From Diabrotica undecimpunctata (taxonomy: Eukaryota > Arthropoda > Insecta > Coleoptera > Chrysomelidae): a stretch of DNA of 64,000 nucleotides. The notes below the pieces were generated by a model, which did not search any database, had not been told where the DNA came from, and saw only the letters and a program-made list of their open reading frames with translations. Made by a program: the position numbers and the translations under genes. Shown piece by piece: positions 33,753 through 44,855 of this stretch. Where the stretch lies: positions 82,334,389 to 82,398,388 of the forward strand of contig NC_092809.1 in NCBI RefSeq assembly GCF_040954645.1. The letters run 5' to 3'. Each line of letters opens with the position of its first letter. The first letter of the stretch is position 1.

Positions 33753-33786
33753 ACATCCGCACTCCACAGAGGTTAAAATAAGACTG
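33753..33786 (-). promoter_or_regulatory. Internal Inr + DPE promoter of the I-like LINE
   Basis: The element starts CAGTCT at 33786. With A (33785) as +1, the sequence at +28 to +33 is GGATGT (33758-33753), an exact RGWYVT downstream promoter element. I and Jockey LINEs of insects use TATA-less promoters of this kind, so the spacing supports both the promoter and the 5' end. Confidence 0.7.
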
Positions 33787-35853
33787 TCAATTTTGGTTAT
33801 TATTATATATCATTTTAATAGACATATAAGAACAAATTTGGCTCTCCGGGAGTTACCGTGTTAGGGAAACATAGCTTTCTTATGGTTTGAGAGATGGTTT
33901 TTAATTTAATTTATTAATATATTTTATATTCTATTTCATATTTTACATTTTACTTTATATTTTATTTTATTGTACCTACTGTATGTTAGTGTACTGTACT
34001 GTAGTGTATTGTTTTGCATTTTATTTTAATTTAGTTTATTTTATTTAAATCTATTTCATCTTATACAAATAATTTAAAATTCAAGCCAAAGCGATCCAGC
34101 CGTATGAGCCCTAATAACAACTATATGTTGGAACAAGCAGTTATTTTGCGAATATAATGCCAATTTACCGAAATTCTTTTGTTTAATTTTTTTTTCGTTG
34201 GAAATATGAAATTAACAACATTTTTATCATGTATGGATTATTTTTGCGGCTTAATAAAATATTTTATATTGATTAATATTTAATTAATTGTATATAATTG
34301 AAAATGTATATAATTAATAAATTTTATATTATATTTAACAAATTTTGAAAATACTAAAATCATTAAACTTAAAAATTTATGATTTTTTAAATTTTAAAGA
34401 ACTTGAATGTGTAGTATTTTTATAAAAAATATTAACAATTTAGTAATTGGCATACAAAAAATTTCATTAACCTACATATAATAATAACACGCTATAAGAA
34501 GTATTCACCTTTGTCGGCATTCTCCATATGCCACGTTCTTTTTTTTTGTGACCTGCCACAGCAGATTCAATCACAATGCTGAATTTTTTCTCTGATGGAT
34601 AGAAGGCAATGCACCTGGCATTATTTTTATTTTTTTATATTTACTTAGTGCAGTGCTTCTTTTTTTATAGGTAATTTTTTTAGTATTTTTAAATAACCTT
34701 TTTTTTTATGTACAACACAAAATTTGTACGTAGATTATATGAAGCGTAAATTCTCATAACTGCATATCATGATATGATAATGACCAAGGTAAATTTTAAT
34801 TGTAATTTGTTTTAAATAGTTTATTTTACTTAGATTATCTTTCATACAAATATTTTTACTAGGTCATCGAGAGAAGTTAATATTTAACATTAGATAAAGA
34901 TATAAAAAGTATAACTTTGAAATGGACATTTGTTTAAAAGATGCAAGTGATTATGTCCAGTTAAATTTATCTTACACCTGTAATAAAAACAGCTGGTTGA
35001 TAAGAAATTTATATTGTTTAATTTCTCTCACACTCTTCGTTCCTTTTTTTGTATCTTTCTTAACCAATCCCCTTGCATGTAAAATATTAAGTTTTCCTTA
35101 TCCGTCGTGTCCCTCGAAAAAAAGATAAGGTAGCGCCCTTTATTTTTCGCCCTTTTTATTTTAGTACCAAATTCTGCCCCTTTCAGTTGCTACGTTTCAA
35201 TTTCCCATTTTTTTTATCTCAAAATCTTTCATGCTAGATATAAAATTTCACTTCCCAAAGCTCGCGGTTGTGTCCTTCAAAATACCTGAGTGTCGGTTTG
35301 CAAAGTGAATATACTTGGATCTGTAATTCTTCATTTCTCTTTTAATTCCAAGATTAAACGTCCCTTTGGGTCGATTTTATTCTACCCAAAATTATATCCA
35401 ACTTCTAGACTTCCTCACTATCCCCCCAGGTCTAGAGTATGTAAAAAGATACATAATAGTAACTCCTTAAAATTATTCAATAATAAGAGTACGTATATAA
35501 TGGCTTAACTTTGAATAAAAATCAAGCAAAACTTGTTTAACAATTTTGTGGAAAATATACAAACAGTTATTGAATCAGGTGGATGTCACAACTAAAAAAA
35601 ATATTTATATTAAAAATTAATCGAGTGATATAAGGACTCTTATAAGACCTAAGAACTTTAAACGTTTCTATTGTTCAGAAAAGAGTTAGTAGAGTTTTGA
35701 CATAAAAGAGATGCACTGATTTTAAGTTATTTTAAAATAAAACTTTAATTTGTTTCTCATTTGCGTTTGAAAATAAATTGCGTTTAAACATTTTCTAACA
35801 ATATCCCAAACTTTTTACAAGTTGGTAATTATAAGTATATGTTACGTAAGTAG
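33787..35853. other. Non-coding AT-rich DNA
   Basis: 33905-34080 is degenerate ttttatatt/attttactt low-complexity sequence. 34490-34545 (gctataagaagtattcacct) is an inverted relative of the dispersed repeat at 17398-17452. The small open frames at 34922 and 35290 have no recognisable protein. The last few hundred bases may be the 3' UTR of the gene whose terminal exon starts at 36160. Confidence 0.55.
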
Positions 35854-36160
35854 TTATTTATTGTTTGAATATTTAAACAGATCTGTGGGATTAGGATTTG
35901 GTTTAACCCTTAAAAGTTGCTGAAAGCTGCCCTTAATTGCTTCTATTTGAGAAACCATTCTTAAGTCAACATTGAATTGATTAAGAACTTTTTTAAAAAT
36001 TGGATAAAGCTGCTGAAGTTGACCGTGGTCCAAAGTTGGAAAAAAATGATGTAGAGCGTGATCTCCAAAGTTCGTCAGCACTAAGAAGTGTGACCCAGTA
36101 ATTTCTTTTCGATCAAGTAATGCATCCAGTTGGCCTAGACCCCAATCAAATCTTTTTCCC
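35854..36160 (-). CDS. Cyt-b5-r: Cytochrome b5-related (fatty acid desaturase-like) protein, terminal exon
   Basis: On the minus strand a polypyrimidine/AG acceptor (tttttcttatttaag) opens a frame of 101 codons. It reads GKRFDWGLGQLDALLDRKEI, LVLTNFGDHALHHFFPTLDH, LYPIFKKVLNQFNVDLRM and LLRVKPNPNPTDLF, then TAA at 35854. DHALHHFFP is the third histidine box (HxxHH) that ligates the di-iron centre of membrane desaturases, and the wording matches insect cytochrome b5-related proteins. No frameshift or stop is present, unlike everything around it. Upstream exons should lie at higher coordinates, beyond the LINE fragment; I could not identify them here. The gene symbol is by resemblance to the fly gene. 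Confidence 0.85.
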
Positions 36161-36589
36161 CTTAAATAAGAAAAATATAATTAAAATATGCTCACAGTTA
36201 AGTCAAAAAATAAAAAAATAAAATATAATTATCATAATGCCAATTCTAATGCGTTCGATAAGCAGAACGTGCTCGTAGTATAAAGTCAAAAAATGCTTTG
36301 CAGTAACAAATGCTTTTTACATACTAATTTTTTTTCGTTGGTTATTTTACTTGTTGCCACTTGAGAAAGGCAATCAGCCGAAACAGCTGTAGTGATAAGA
36401 ATTTAAAATAAATTGTGTGGAAGTTTTGAAAACAAAGTTTTCAGTGTTTTATTGTTACATTTTTTACTTGTTTTCTCAGTAAATAAAAATCTGGTTTAAA
36501 TTTTAGCTTATTTTTTTATTACCGTGGTTCCAATAAAACTTAGATTAGTTAAAATAAAATTTAGTTTAGTGATATGTCTTTACGACGAT
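36161..36589. other. Intronic DNA with a Penelope-end-like motif
   Basis: 36340-36440 (cacttgagaaaggca ... gccgaaacagc ... agtg) has a GGC/GCC stem before GAAAC and flanking CACT/AGTG, a degenerate hammerhead-like arrangement. No coding sequence seen. Confidence 0.35.
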
Positions 36590-37930
36590 TAGAGACTGTG
36601 CAACCTGAACAGCTAGGTTCCAGCTTTAGAAACAGGAAGGTTTGTCTCAAGTGGAAATCGCTATGCGACTGAATCAAGATAATCCAGTAATACACAATGT
36701 ATTCGCTGACCGCTTTAAAAGTTATTTCCAAACTTCAAATCGAACTGTCTATGCTTTCTATTATCGCCTACAAACTTACAAAAGACACCTACTATATTTC
36801 GTCAATGCAAACCTCTCCTCCTTTGATAATTCGCCTTCCCTCTACTGATACCAGTTATTGCACCTAAAAAAATCTGAACGCCAGCAAGTCAAATTAATCA
36901 AGAATTTCTTAAAATACTAAGCAAATATGGTAGCTGTTTCAAAGTTTACACCAATGCCCACAAAAACGAGGACGAAACTGGGACAGCAATATATTCATCA
37001 GATTACACAGCAGCCTATAATTCATCTTTACATACAACAACGTTCTCTGCTGAACTGTTTGTCATACAAAAAGCACTAGTTCTGATATTAAATAAAAATA
37101 AAAAGAGAAATATCATTATTACCTACAGATTCTCTCAGCTCAATAATGGCATTACACTAATTCTTCTATGATCATCCACTACTCATTATTAAAAAGGAAT
37201 TAGATATGCAGAAAATACGAAAAATGAAGTTCATTGTTATTGTTCTGAAGCTATTTTCTTGTGGCATTTTAAAGTAATTACTATTTTAATGGGAATAAGC
37301 CACAATTGAAGGTTAAAGTAAGTTTATTGACGCTTCAATTTCCACTCAATACAAACATTAATAAATTGATTTTATTTATTATTGTTTGTATTTTGAGAAC
37401 GATTTCCGAAGTGGAAATTGAAACGTCAATAAACTTACTTTAACCTTCAATTGTGGCTTATTTCCCTTAAAATTGAAGTGAATTGTATCTGGGATCGAAG
37501 GTAACGAGGTTGTTGATAAATTTACAACAAATGCACCTACTAACCCAAATGCAGAAGAGAACATAAAATCTCTACATACCGACCTAAAAGTATATTTTAA
37601 AGAAACGACTACTACAATATGGCAGGATAGACGAAAGTACTCCCAGCCAAGTAGTACAATTAGTATTAAATATAAAAAATTGAAGAGAACAATTATTTTT
37701 CACTCGCCTCCGAATTGGTCCTACTCGGTTAACACATGGCTACTTACTGAAACTCTGAAACGTGCTGATACATTTGTGTGTGATATGTGTAAAAGTGTCT
37801 TATCGGTAAAACATTGTGTATTGCAATATCCCATGTACAAAGTGTAACACAAAATATATAATATACCACCAATATTAAATAGTGCTCTTAGAAAAGATAA
37901 TGATACAAAAAATATTTTCGCCTTCTAGGG
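36590..37930 (+). pseudogene. I/R1-type LINE fragment: linker, RNase H and C-terminal Cys domain
   Basis: 36642-36848 is the RT-RNase H linker. About 36900-37180 reads KVYTNAHKNEDETGTAIYSS and TFSAELFVIQKAL, the RNase H start. After the foldback insertion, GIEGNEVVDKFTTNAP (37495) is the RNase H end. Then NTWLLTETLKRADTFVCDMC and HCVLQYPMY give the C-terminal CxxC domain near 37840. RT and 5' parts are absent. A solo 3' fragment, on the strand opposite to the host exon at 35854 and probably within its intron. Confidence 0.8.
37291..37466. repeat. Foldback element (GGGAATAAGCCACAATTG ends)
   Basis: Arms gggaataagccacaattgaa ... and their inverse up to 37466 pair almost along their whole length (agtttattgacg, caatttccact, gaacgatttccgaag). 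The flanks tttaa / ttaaaa may be a TTAA-type duplication. It interrupts the RNase H frame of the LINE fragment. Related copy at 9212-9400. Confidence 0.85.
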
Positions 37931-38189
37931 AGACTGCAAGCTTTTATCAAATAATTAGGTATCTATTGTTACAGATTTCTAAGAAGTTCTAATTTTGTTA
38001 TGAAAAAAAATTGAAGATATAACCTATAACTCAGCACTAGCAATATGTGGCATGATTAAACATAAGAAAAATAAGAAAAAAACGAAATGGTAATCTCTTT
38101 AGCAAAAAAAATTCTCTTTAGAAGATCTATTTTTTACGGTGATGGGACTTATATTGTGAGAGCTCGATTCGCCAAACTATAAAGTATAC

Positions 38190-38330
38190 CATCATAATTC
38201 TCCCAGGATACATGTGGGGGAAAGTCCTCTCTCAAACGTTCCTGCTCTATGTCAGAACATGAAAATCCATTATTTCCAAAATAATATGTCGCAATACTAT
38301 CTTTCTCAGATCGAAATTCTTTCGGGACAT
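38190..38330 (-). CDS. Candidate internal exon, unknown protein
   Basis: On the minus strand an AG at 38331 and a GT at 38189 bound a frame open for 46 codons: DVPKEFRSEKDSIATYYFGN, SCSDIEQERLREDFPPHVSW and ENYD. Composition and amino-acid usage look protein-coding, and the frame is clean in transposon-rich surroundings. I do not recognise the protein. It is on the same strand as the desaturase exon but does not resemble that family, so it may belong to another gene or an old repeat. Confidence 0.3.
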
Positions 38331-39589
38331 CTACATATCAAATATGTAGTATAGTTGCACCTAGTTTGTCAGGTCAGCAATCGTCGACTTTTCCGCAAGT
38401 ACATATTGTTCCTAACGTGCTGTATAATTACCTTATCAAAAATGCATATTTTCTTCCACCTATTGCAGTAGGAAAGGATAGTGACATAAGACTCGTGTTA
38501 TCGACACAAGCGCGTTCGTTTATCTTTTAATTGTGTACCATTCACTGGGCCTCAGGTCCATGCTAAATTCAAGCCTTGTGCAAAGACTTTTCTTCGCAGC
38601 ATGTGGCGTCTGATAACGACTCTGCCTGATTTAAGTTTATGAATTCTTTAATATGCAAAGAATTCTTAGAAGCTGCAAAATTTTTGTTCGTTTTGAAATT
38701 TCCTTTTATGTATAAAATCTTGTTAATTGAATAGTATAATTTTTGTATTTTATATAAAATATTCTGTTTACGAATGACAAATATGAAAAATACAAAGAAA
38801 TTACCACTTGATTTAAGAATTAAGCTACATTGGCGCTAATAATCGCACCCATCTGAGATTTCCGTGATGCATGCATTCTGAAAAGAATCTATCCGCCATC
38901 ATATCATCTTTTTTTTTAAGCTCCACCAAGTCGGTAGTTTGCTGAGCAGCGCGGTCAAAGCCGTCCTACAAGTGGGTATAAATGCAGGTTTGGGTACACA
39001 TGTACCCTAGTTTTGCACATATATTTTAATGTTTGTTACCTTATTATACAGTTATTCATTGCAAGTTTACAATTGTTTTCTACTGGAGTATTTTCCGTGT
39101 TGTATAGCGTGTTAAATATTTAATCGTAGGAAACATTTTGTGTTCGTTTACAAATTATGACTCTATCGTTTCTACAAAATTTTACTGATTTTCATATACG
39201 TATCACTGATTCTACTTTGATTTTTTTATTTAATAGTTGTATTGATTTCATTACGACTCGTATATAATGCAGGGTGAGTTTTTAGTGCAACATTTGTCGA
39301 TAATTCCATTGTGGTACAAGATATTCAAAAAAGTTATTTAGAAAAAGTGTAGGCAATGATATTCTCCATACTTAGAAAATATGTGGAATTCTATGGGGCG
39401 ATTAATAACTACGTGGTATAGCAAACATACATTTTTTTAAATGGGACATCCTATATATTTTTTCATATTTATATTCCTTTAATAATTCTTGTTCCTATAA
39501 TAGTAGGCTTTGCATTACTATACAGAGTCTTTTATAATTTGTAATGTAATAACACCATGTATATAAAGAGTGATGGATAAACGATTATT

Positions 39590-39591
<2 letters not shown>
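38331..39591. other. Non-coding DNA with a mariner-MITE-like segment
   Basis: 39264-39460 starts cagggtgagttttt and ends near aaatgggacatcctatat, resembling the CAGGGTG...ACCCTG-type termini of mariner-derived MITEs in insects. Elsewhere no feature is recognised. Confidence 0.4.

Positions 39592-39687
<96 letters not shown>
39592..39687. repeat. (TA)n microsatellite
   Basis: About 47 TA units, 20 bp from the 3' end of the CR1-like LINE. Confidence 0.95.
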
Positions 39688-39688
<1 letters not shown>

Positions 39689-39844
39689 GATGATGTATTA
39701 TTTGTGAATCAAGTCAAGTCAAGTCAAGTCAAATTTATTGATTACATGCGACATTATACAAAGTACATGTATGAGACAAGTCAAAGTTACATTTTACAAA
39801 GTTATCTTAAAAGTATATAAATTAATAAACACGATAAAACATAC

Positions 39845-42800
39845 TTAAAAGTTATTTTTAGAATATGGCTCTAGCTCACAAATGTATTGATGTACACACC
39901 TCCGAAAGTTTGGCTGATGTAAATTCATTCGTATATCTATTGGTAATTTGTTAAAGAAACTTATGGCTGCATAGTGTGTGCTACTTTCCAACAAAACAGA
40001 ACGATGTTGTGGAAGCATAAAGTTATTGTCTCTGAATCTTGTTGAATAAACATGGTTAAATTGAAATTTATTAAATTCATAAATTTTGCTATGTAAATAC
40101 ATTATACACGAAAATATATACAGACCAGGAATTGTAAGAATATTGTTTTGTCTAAAGATGCCTCTACAAGAATCTCTAAATTTCATTTTATACATTATCC
40201 TAATAGCTCTTTTCTGAAGTACGAATATCTGCTCTAATTCAGAGGTACAACCCCAGACTTCAATGCCATATTTGGCTATTGAGTAAAAATGGGCAAAGTA
40301 TACTGTTTTTAATACTGATGTATGAAAGAGACATGAAAGAATTCTCAATGCATAACATGCGCTACTTAATCTGGATTTCAAATTAGAAATGTGGTTTGAC
40401 CATTTACAATTACTGTCTAGAAGTAAGTACCCCCAGCAACTTCGTGCAGTCTGTTTTATCTATTGCTGCTTCTATAGTGGCTTGATGGTTTAATAAATTA
40501 TTTGACGTGAAAATCATATACTTTGATTTCTCTTTATTTAAAACTAATTTGTTGGATAAGAAATAACTGTTGATGGTGGATAGTATCTGTGTGGTTTTAT
40601 TTTGCAAATTTTGATCAGACGTTCCTGTGACTAGAATGTTAGTATCATCCGCATAATTGATGATGTTAACCCCAGTCAGTGAATTAGTTAACAAAGCCAT
40701 ATCATTAATAAATACTATAAAAAGTAGAGGACCCAATACACTACCCTGAGGGATACCATAATGGATATCCAATGTGTTTGATTCGTTTACAAGTTCATTA
40801 GATGTTATCTTTACTTTTTGTCTTCTATTCTCTAGGTAGGAAGTAAACCATTTTAGAACTACACCACGAATACCAATACCCTCAAGTTTTATTAGCAACA
40901 AATTATGATCCAAAGTGTCAAAAGCCTTGGACAAATCGAGAAATAAACCACATGCCTTCTCTCGTCTGTCCAAAGCATCCAACACTAAGCTGACGAAATT
41001 TGCAAGAGCTGTAGTTGTAGACTTAGAAAATGTTGAAAATTATGCAAGACACTATGCTTTTTTAGGAATGCGTTCATTCTAGTATAAACCAGAGTTTCAA
41101 TTATCTTTGAAAACACAGATAGGAGACTTATGGGACGATAGTTGTTAAGGTCATCTTTATCACCACTTTTGAATAAAGGGATTACAATAGATAGTTTAAA
41201 CATACTAGGAAATACTCCTTGTTGAAAAGAGGCATTACAAATATCCGTCAGTGGATCTGCGAGAGCATGAATGCATTGTTTTAATAACTTAGGGGAAATC
41301 TGATCAAAACCACAACTATGTTTGGATTTAAAACTTTCGACTATACTAGTTATTTCCTGTGGGTTAGTAGGATATAAAAACATAGAACAACTATTACGGT
41401 TTTTTGATGCTGATGTAAACCCACCTATTTTAGTAGGATCCAAAGCGGCAAGTAACTTTGGAGCCATTTCAACAAAATGGTGGTTAAATTTGTCTGCTAA
41501 ATTACTGTTATCATCACTAGGTACTTTTGAGTTATTTTGTTTCCCGACTGTTAAGTTTACTAAATGCCAAATACATTTCATTTTATTTGATGATTCGTTT
41601 AACTGTCTCATGAAGTGACTACTTTTAGCTGCTTTTAATTTAATTGAATATTCTGCCTTTGCCAAATGAAGGACTGGCCTAAGATTACTATTTTTCTGAC
41701 AGATCGTTTCTAAAAGTTTTAGCTGATCCCTTAAATTGTACAGTTCCTGCGTAAACCGATTCGAACGTGTACATTTTTTAGGTTTACATTTAAGTAGTGG
41801 AAAATGGGACCGAAAGTAATTTTGAATAGTATTTAAAAAATCTAATGATTTATCCTCAGCAGAAATTGTATTAAATACTTCTGACCAATTTGTTGACTCA
41901 AGGGTTTGAACAAAACGATTTATGTTCCTTTTACTATATGAACGGATGAATATATAGGCATCATTGTCTGTGCTAATGCTACATTGGAACAATTGCGCAC
42001 GATGATCAGAGATAAAACCTTCCACAACCATTGTTTTTTGTGGGTGATTTATGTTTGTAGCAATATAATCAATTTGAGTTTTACTAGTTGCAGTAACTCT
42101 TGTATAATCATTTACAGTTACGGTTAAGCCATAAGAATCTAAAACATTTACCAAGTTCTGCTTACTTAGTGTATTTGATTTGAAATCTATATTAAAATCA
42201 CCTGTTATTATAAATATTATAGCCTTACCTTCGGAGACTAGGACATCAAGTATTAGATCCAGTTTTGACATAAAAACATCAATAGAGCCACGTCCAGGCA
42301 GATAAATACACAACACAACACAATTAAAAAGGCAATAGTCTATATCAACAGCACTCACTTCAAAATTATATTTCTCAGATTCAGAACATATATCAGAACG
42401 TTCCTTCCAAACCACACCCTCTTTCACATGGATTGAAGACCCTCCATGTTCCCCCTGGTCACGGCAGTAAGAAGAAGCCAGAGAAAATCCATTTATATGG
42501 TGTAGTTCTAGTTGTTCTTTAGATTTCCAGTGCTCAGTTAAACAGACACATATATTATGTAGACCTTCGTACTGCAGGAAGAACTCTAGTTTTTCAATGC
42601 TTGTTGATATACATTGTATATTTTGATGAACTAAGCCAAAACTTTTTTGATTGAAAGTTGAAGAATTTTTACCAACTGTGTCAAAATTTGGAGAATTGAA
42701 TACTTCTAACTTATTCAATTTGAAACCAGTTTTTTGACTAACACTTGGGATATTTAATAATGTAATATCTGGATCAAAAACTAAGCTTCCTCTGTCTGTT

Positions 42801-42886
42801 TTTTCTTGCGGTAAAAAAAACGACTTACAACAGCTCCGTGAGGCCAAACTTCGGGATTCATGGCCTTGTTGAAGTTCCCTGAACAT
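39845..42886 (-). pseudogene. ORF2 of the CR1/L2-like LINE: endonuclease and reverse transcriptase
   Basis: 42886-40985 is open for 633 codons. Endonuclease: LVHQNIQCIS (Asn), VCLTEHWKS (Glu), IITGDFNIDF (Asp, Asn), TQIDYIAT and ISDHRAQLF (Asp-His). RT start: CGFDQISPKLLKQC and VIPLFKSGDKDDLNNYRPIS. After a frameshift at 40985: LFLDLSKAFDTLDH (motif A), YGIPQGSVLGPLLFIVFIND (motif B) and IINYADDTNILV (motif C, DD). After a second break near 40400, the C-terminus 40381-39845 (LEQIFVLQKRAIRIMY) is typical of this group. Two frameshifts inactivate it. Confidence 0.92.
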
Positions 42887-43808
42887 ATATTTACTTTGAA
42901 CGATGAGTAAATTGTTGGATGTTTTGATTGAATCATTTCACATGTTGCTTCAGGAAAATTCACTTTAATTAACTCGGTTAGAGAGTCAGTTGTAGTTTCT
43001 TTATTAATTCTTGTAACATGTAGAGTTGAAATTTTTGGTACACCCTTAACCTCATCGCTATCTCTATTGCTACCTACTATAATTTTTCTTCGTCCATTAA
43101 ACTGATGTCGCCTAGGCCTAATAGTTTTCCATTCTTGATCATTTTCCGCCTCATTTATATGTATTTCATCGTTAGTCGGTTTTTCGTCTTGTACTAAATT
43201 AATGAACTGATCCATTTTTAATCTGTTTTGTTCAAAAAGCAGTCCTTTCGAAACATCTGTTTTTGTTATTGTTTGGGAATTCCCTTGTTTATTTACGTCA
43301 GGCTTTTTCTGAGTAATTACCAGTTCACTTTTTGCTGCTCTGTCCATAAAGTTTTGTTTGTGTTCTTCTTTCTTTTTTCGGCAATATTTAAATTGGTCGT
43401 ATAATGTGTTTTGGAGTTCGTAATAGTACTAGTAGATGGCGTTATATGTATCTTTGGTAAATCTGAGTTCTCTTTTAATTGTTTTAGGAGAAAAATTAAA
43501 TCTTCTTGTTCTTGGCACCTTTTTTCTAGATGATATGTAAGTTTACTTACAGCGTCAAGTTCCTTTTTAATGGTAATAGTCCTGTCTGATAATGTGTCAC
43601 AGTGAGAACAGGTTATGTTATCTACCAAATCATAAGATTTATTGTCGCTCTTGCTGTTTATAAATTCACCAATTTTATTTATATAGGCAATCACTTGTGG
43701 ATTTGCAACATTCACTGGCACTTTTAACGTCACAATTATGTCGATTAGTTCATTTTTCTTTAATTTATTTAACTCAGTCGTTAACATGGTTGTATCACAC
43801 GCCGCCAT
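42781..43808 (-). pseudogene. ORF1 of the CR1/L2-like LINE
   Basis: 43808-43317 starts MAACDTTMLTTELNKLKKNE and contains a CSHC pair and a predicted coiled coil (VSKLTYHLEKRCQEQEDLIF). A frameshift near 43330 leads to 43347-42781 with EWKTIRPRRHQ and then an RRM-like segment (ISTLHVTRINKETTTDSLTE). The product would bind LINE RNA. It overlaps the next frame by about 100 bp. I assign it from position and architecture, not strong sequence recall. Confidence 0.75.
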
Positions 43809-43876
43809 CTTTTTCTACTATGAATGATGAGCAATGAGTGTTTTTAATAATATATATAGGGTTTTTATCGCGGTTC

Positions 43877-44426
43877 TCAAAGAATTAGTTTGTAAGCACT
43901 TTTTGAAATTATCTTTATTATATCTATTATGAAACACACATATATATCTAACATAACCAATGTAAAATTTAAAATAAACTATCTTTAAATTAAAATTCTT
44001 ATGAAACTAATTAAATTATACAGATAATGTAAATTTTAAACAAACTATCTTTAAAATTGAAATTCTTATGACACTAACTAAATTATATTAACAAAATTTT
44101 GTACCTTTCTTTCACTGAATGCCTAAATGAAAATGTTCTCCAAAATAAAGATTTTAAACGCCACTCAATGTCTTTGTTCTCAGCCTCGGTTATCCTTGTT
44201 TTTGTGAAATTACTTTTTCCAATTATCAGCTTCTACCAATTTAAAATATTTTTCTTCTTAACAGCATTTATATTTATTCTTCTTTTCAATATACCAATAT
44301 CCAATCACCAAATATATTATATAATTTTAATTTTCAATTAATACTTCCTTCCATTATGCAATCACCATTTATACATATCATAAATTTTAATCTTCAATAA
44401 TATTTTCTTTATTCTGTTTCTTAATC
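43877..44426. repeat. AT-rich DNA with a ~68-bp tandem duplication
   Basis: 43961-44028 and 44029-44096 are imperfect tandem copies (aactatctttaaa, attcttatga, actaa). The rest is AT-rich and non-coding. It is one flank of the Penelope 2 insertion; the other flank resumes at 45782. Confidence 0.65.
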
Positions 44427-44502
44427 TTCATTGAACTCAGAATTATAGTTTATTCGTCTTCCGGGTTTGGACCGTGTCATTTGTGAGTGACCCAAAAGTG
44501 GG

Positions 44503-44550
44503 TTCATCTCGACGTTTCGCTACAATTGTATGTAGCTTCTTCAGGAGAAC
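44503..44550 (-). ncRNA. Hammerhead-ribozyme-like motif, Penelope 2 sense copy
   Basis: Minus strand GTTCTC-CTGAAGA-A-GCTAC...GTAGC-GAAA-CGTC-GAGATGAAC. Stem I is TCTC/GAGA plus GTT/AAC across a 2-nt bulge, stem II is GCTAC/GTAGC, and GAAACGTC supplies the short stem III and cleavage site. One extra A follows the core. Confidence 0.6.
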
Positions 44551-44855
44551 AAAAAAGAAAGAAAAAGAAACAAAAGACAGGAAGATGGGTAGTTGGCAAC
44601 GGTAACTCAGTTACTCAACGCAACCAGAGGCGAATACTAACTACCAAGATGGGCATTTGGTCACAGTAACTCAACTACTCAACGCAGCCAGAGGTGAAAA
44701 CCAAATGCCAGGACAGGGATTCACGTCCAACAGCTCAGAACACTAACGCGTCGAGAGGCAGGGAGTGAATCCGACGATTACTCCGCTACCGCTCTATTTA
44801 TAGTCGCGGTGACCTGTCGTGTCGGGACGTATCGGCACACTCCGTGGCGCGAACG

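Larger units (their letters stand above)
20412..33786 (-). mobile_element. I/Jockey-type non-LTR retrotransposon, full length but with three nested insertions
   Basis: The 3' poly-A is the T-run at 20412-20420 and the 5' end is CAGTCTTATTTTAACC at 33786. TCAATTTTG directly flanks both sides (20403-20411 and 33787-33795), a 9-bp target duplication. Removing the RTE element, RTE fragment and Tc1 element leaves about 5.5 kb, the normal size. Order from the 5' end: ORF1 with zinc knuckles, endonuclease, RT, RNase H, C-terminal Cys domain. RNase H places it in the I group. Confidence 0.9.
39709..43876 (-). mobile_element. CR1/L2-like LINE, nearly full length
   Basis: The minus-strand element ends in four copies of TTGAC (plus strand gtcaagtcaagtcaa, 39714-39733), the short tandem 3' tail typical of CR1/L2-group LINEs, which lack poly-A. 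ORF1 and ORF2 follow in normal order from about 43808. Only a handful of frameshifts, so fairly young. The 5' limit is approximate. Confidence 0.85.

Noticed and set aside
34922..35508. Small frames that could be secreted or membrane peptides
   Set aside because: No recognisable domain, poor start contexts, and low-complexity surroundings.
36340..36440. Fourth hammerhead ribozyme
   Set aside because: Short stems around GAAAC pair, but the CUGANGA core is not intact.
41322..41618. 98-codon plus-strand frame
   Set aside because: Antisense to the CR1/L2-like ORF2, which is clearly the real coding strand.
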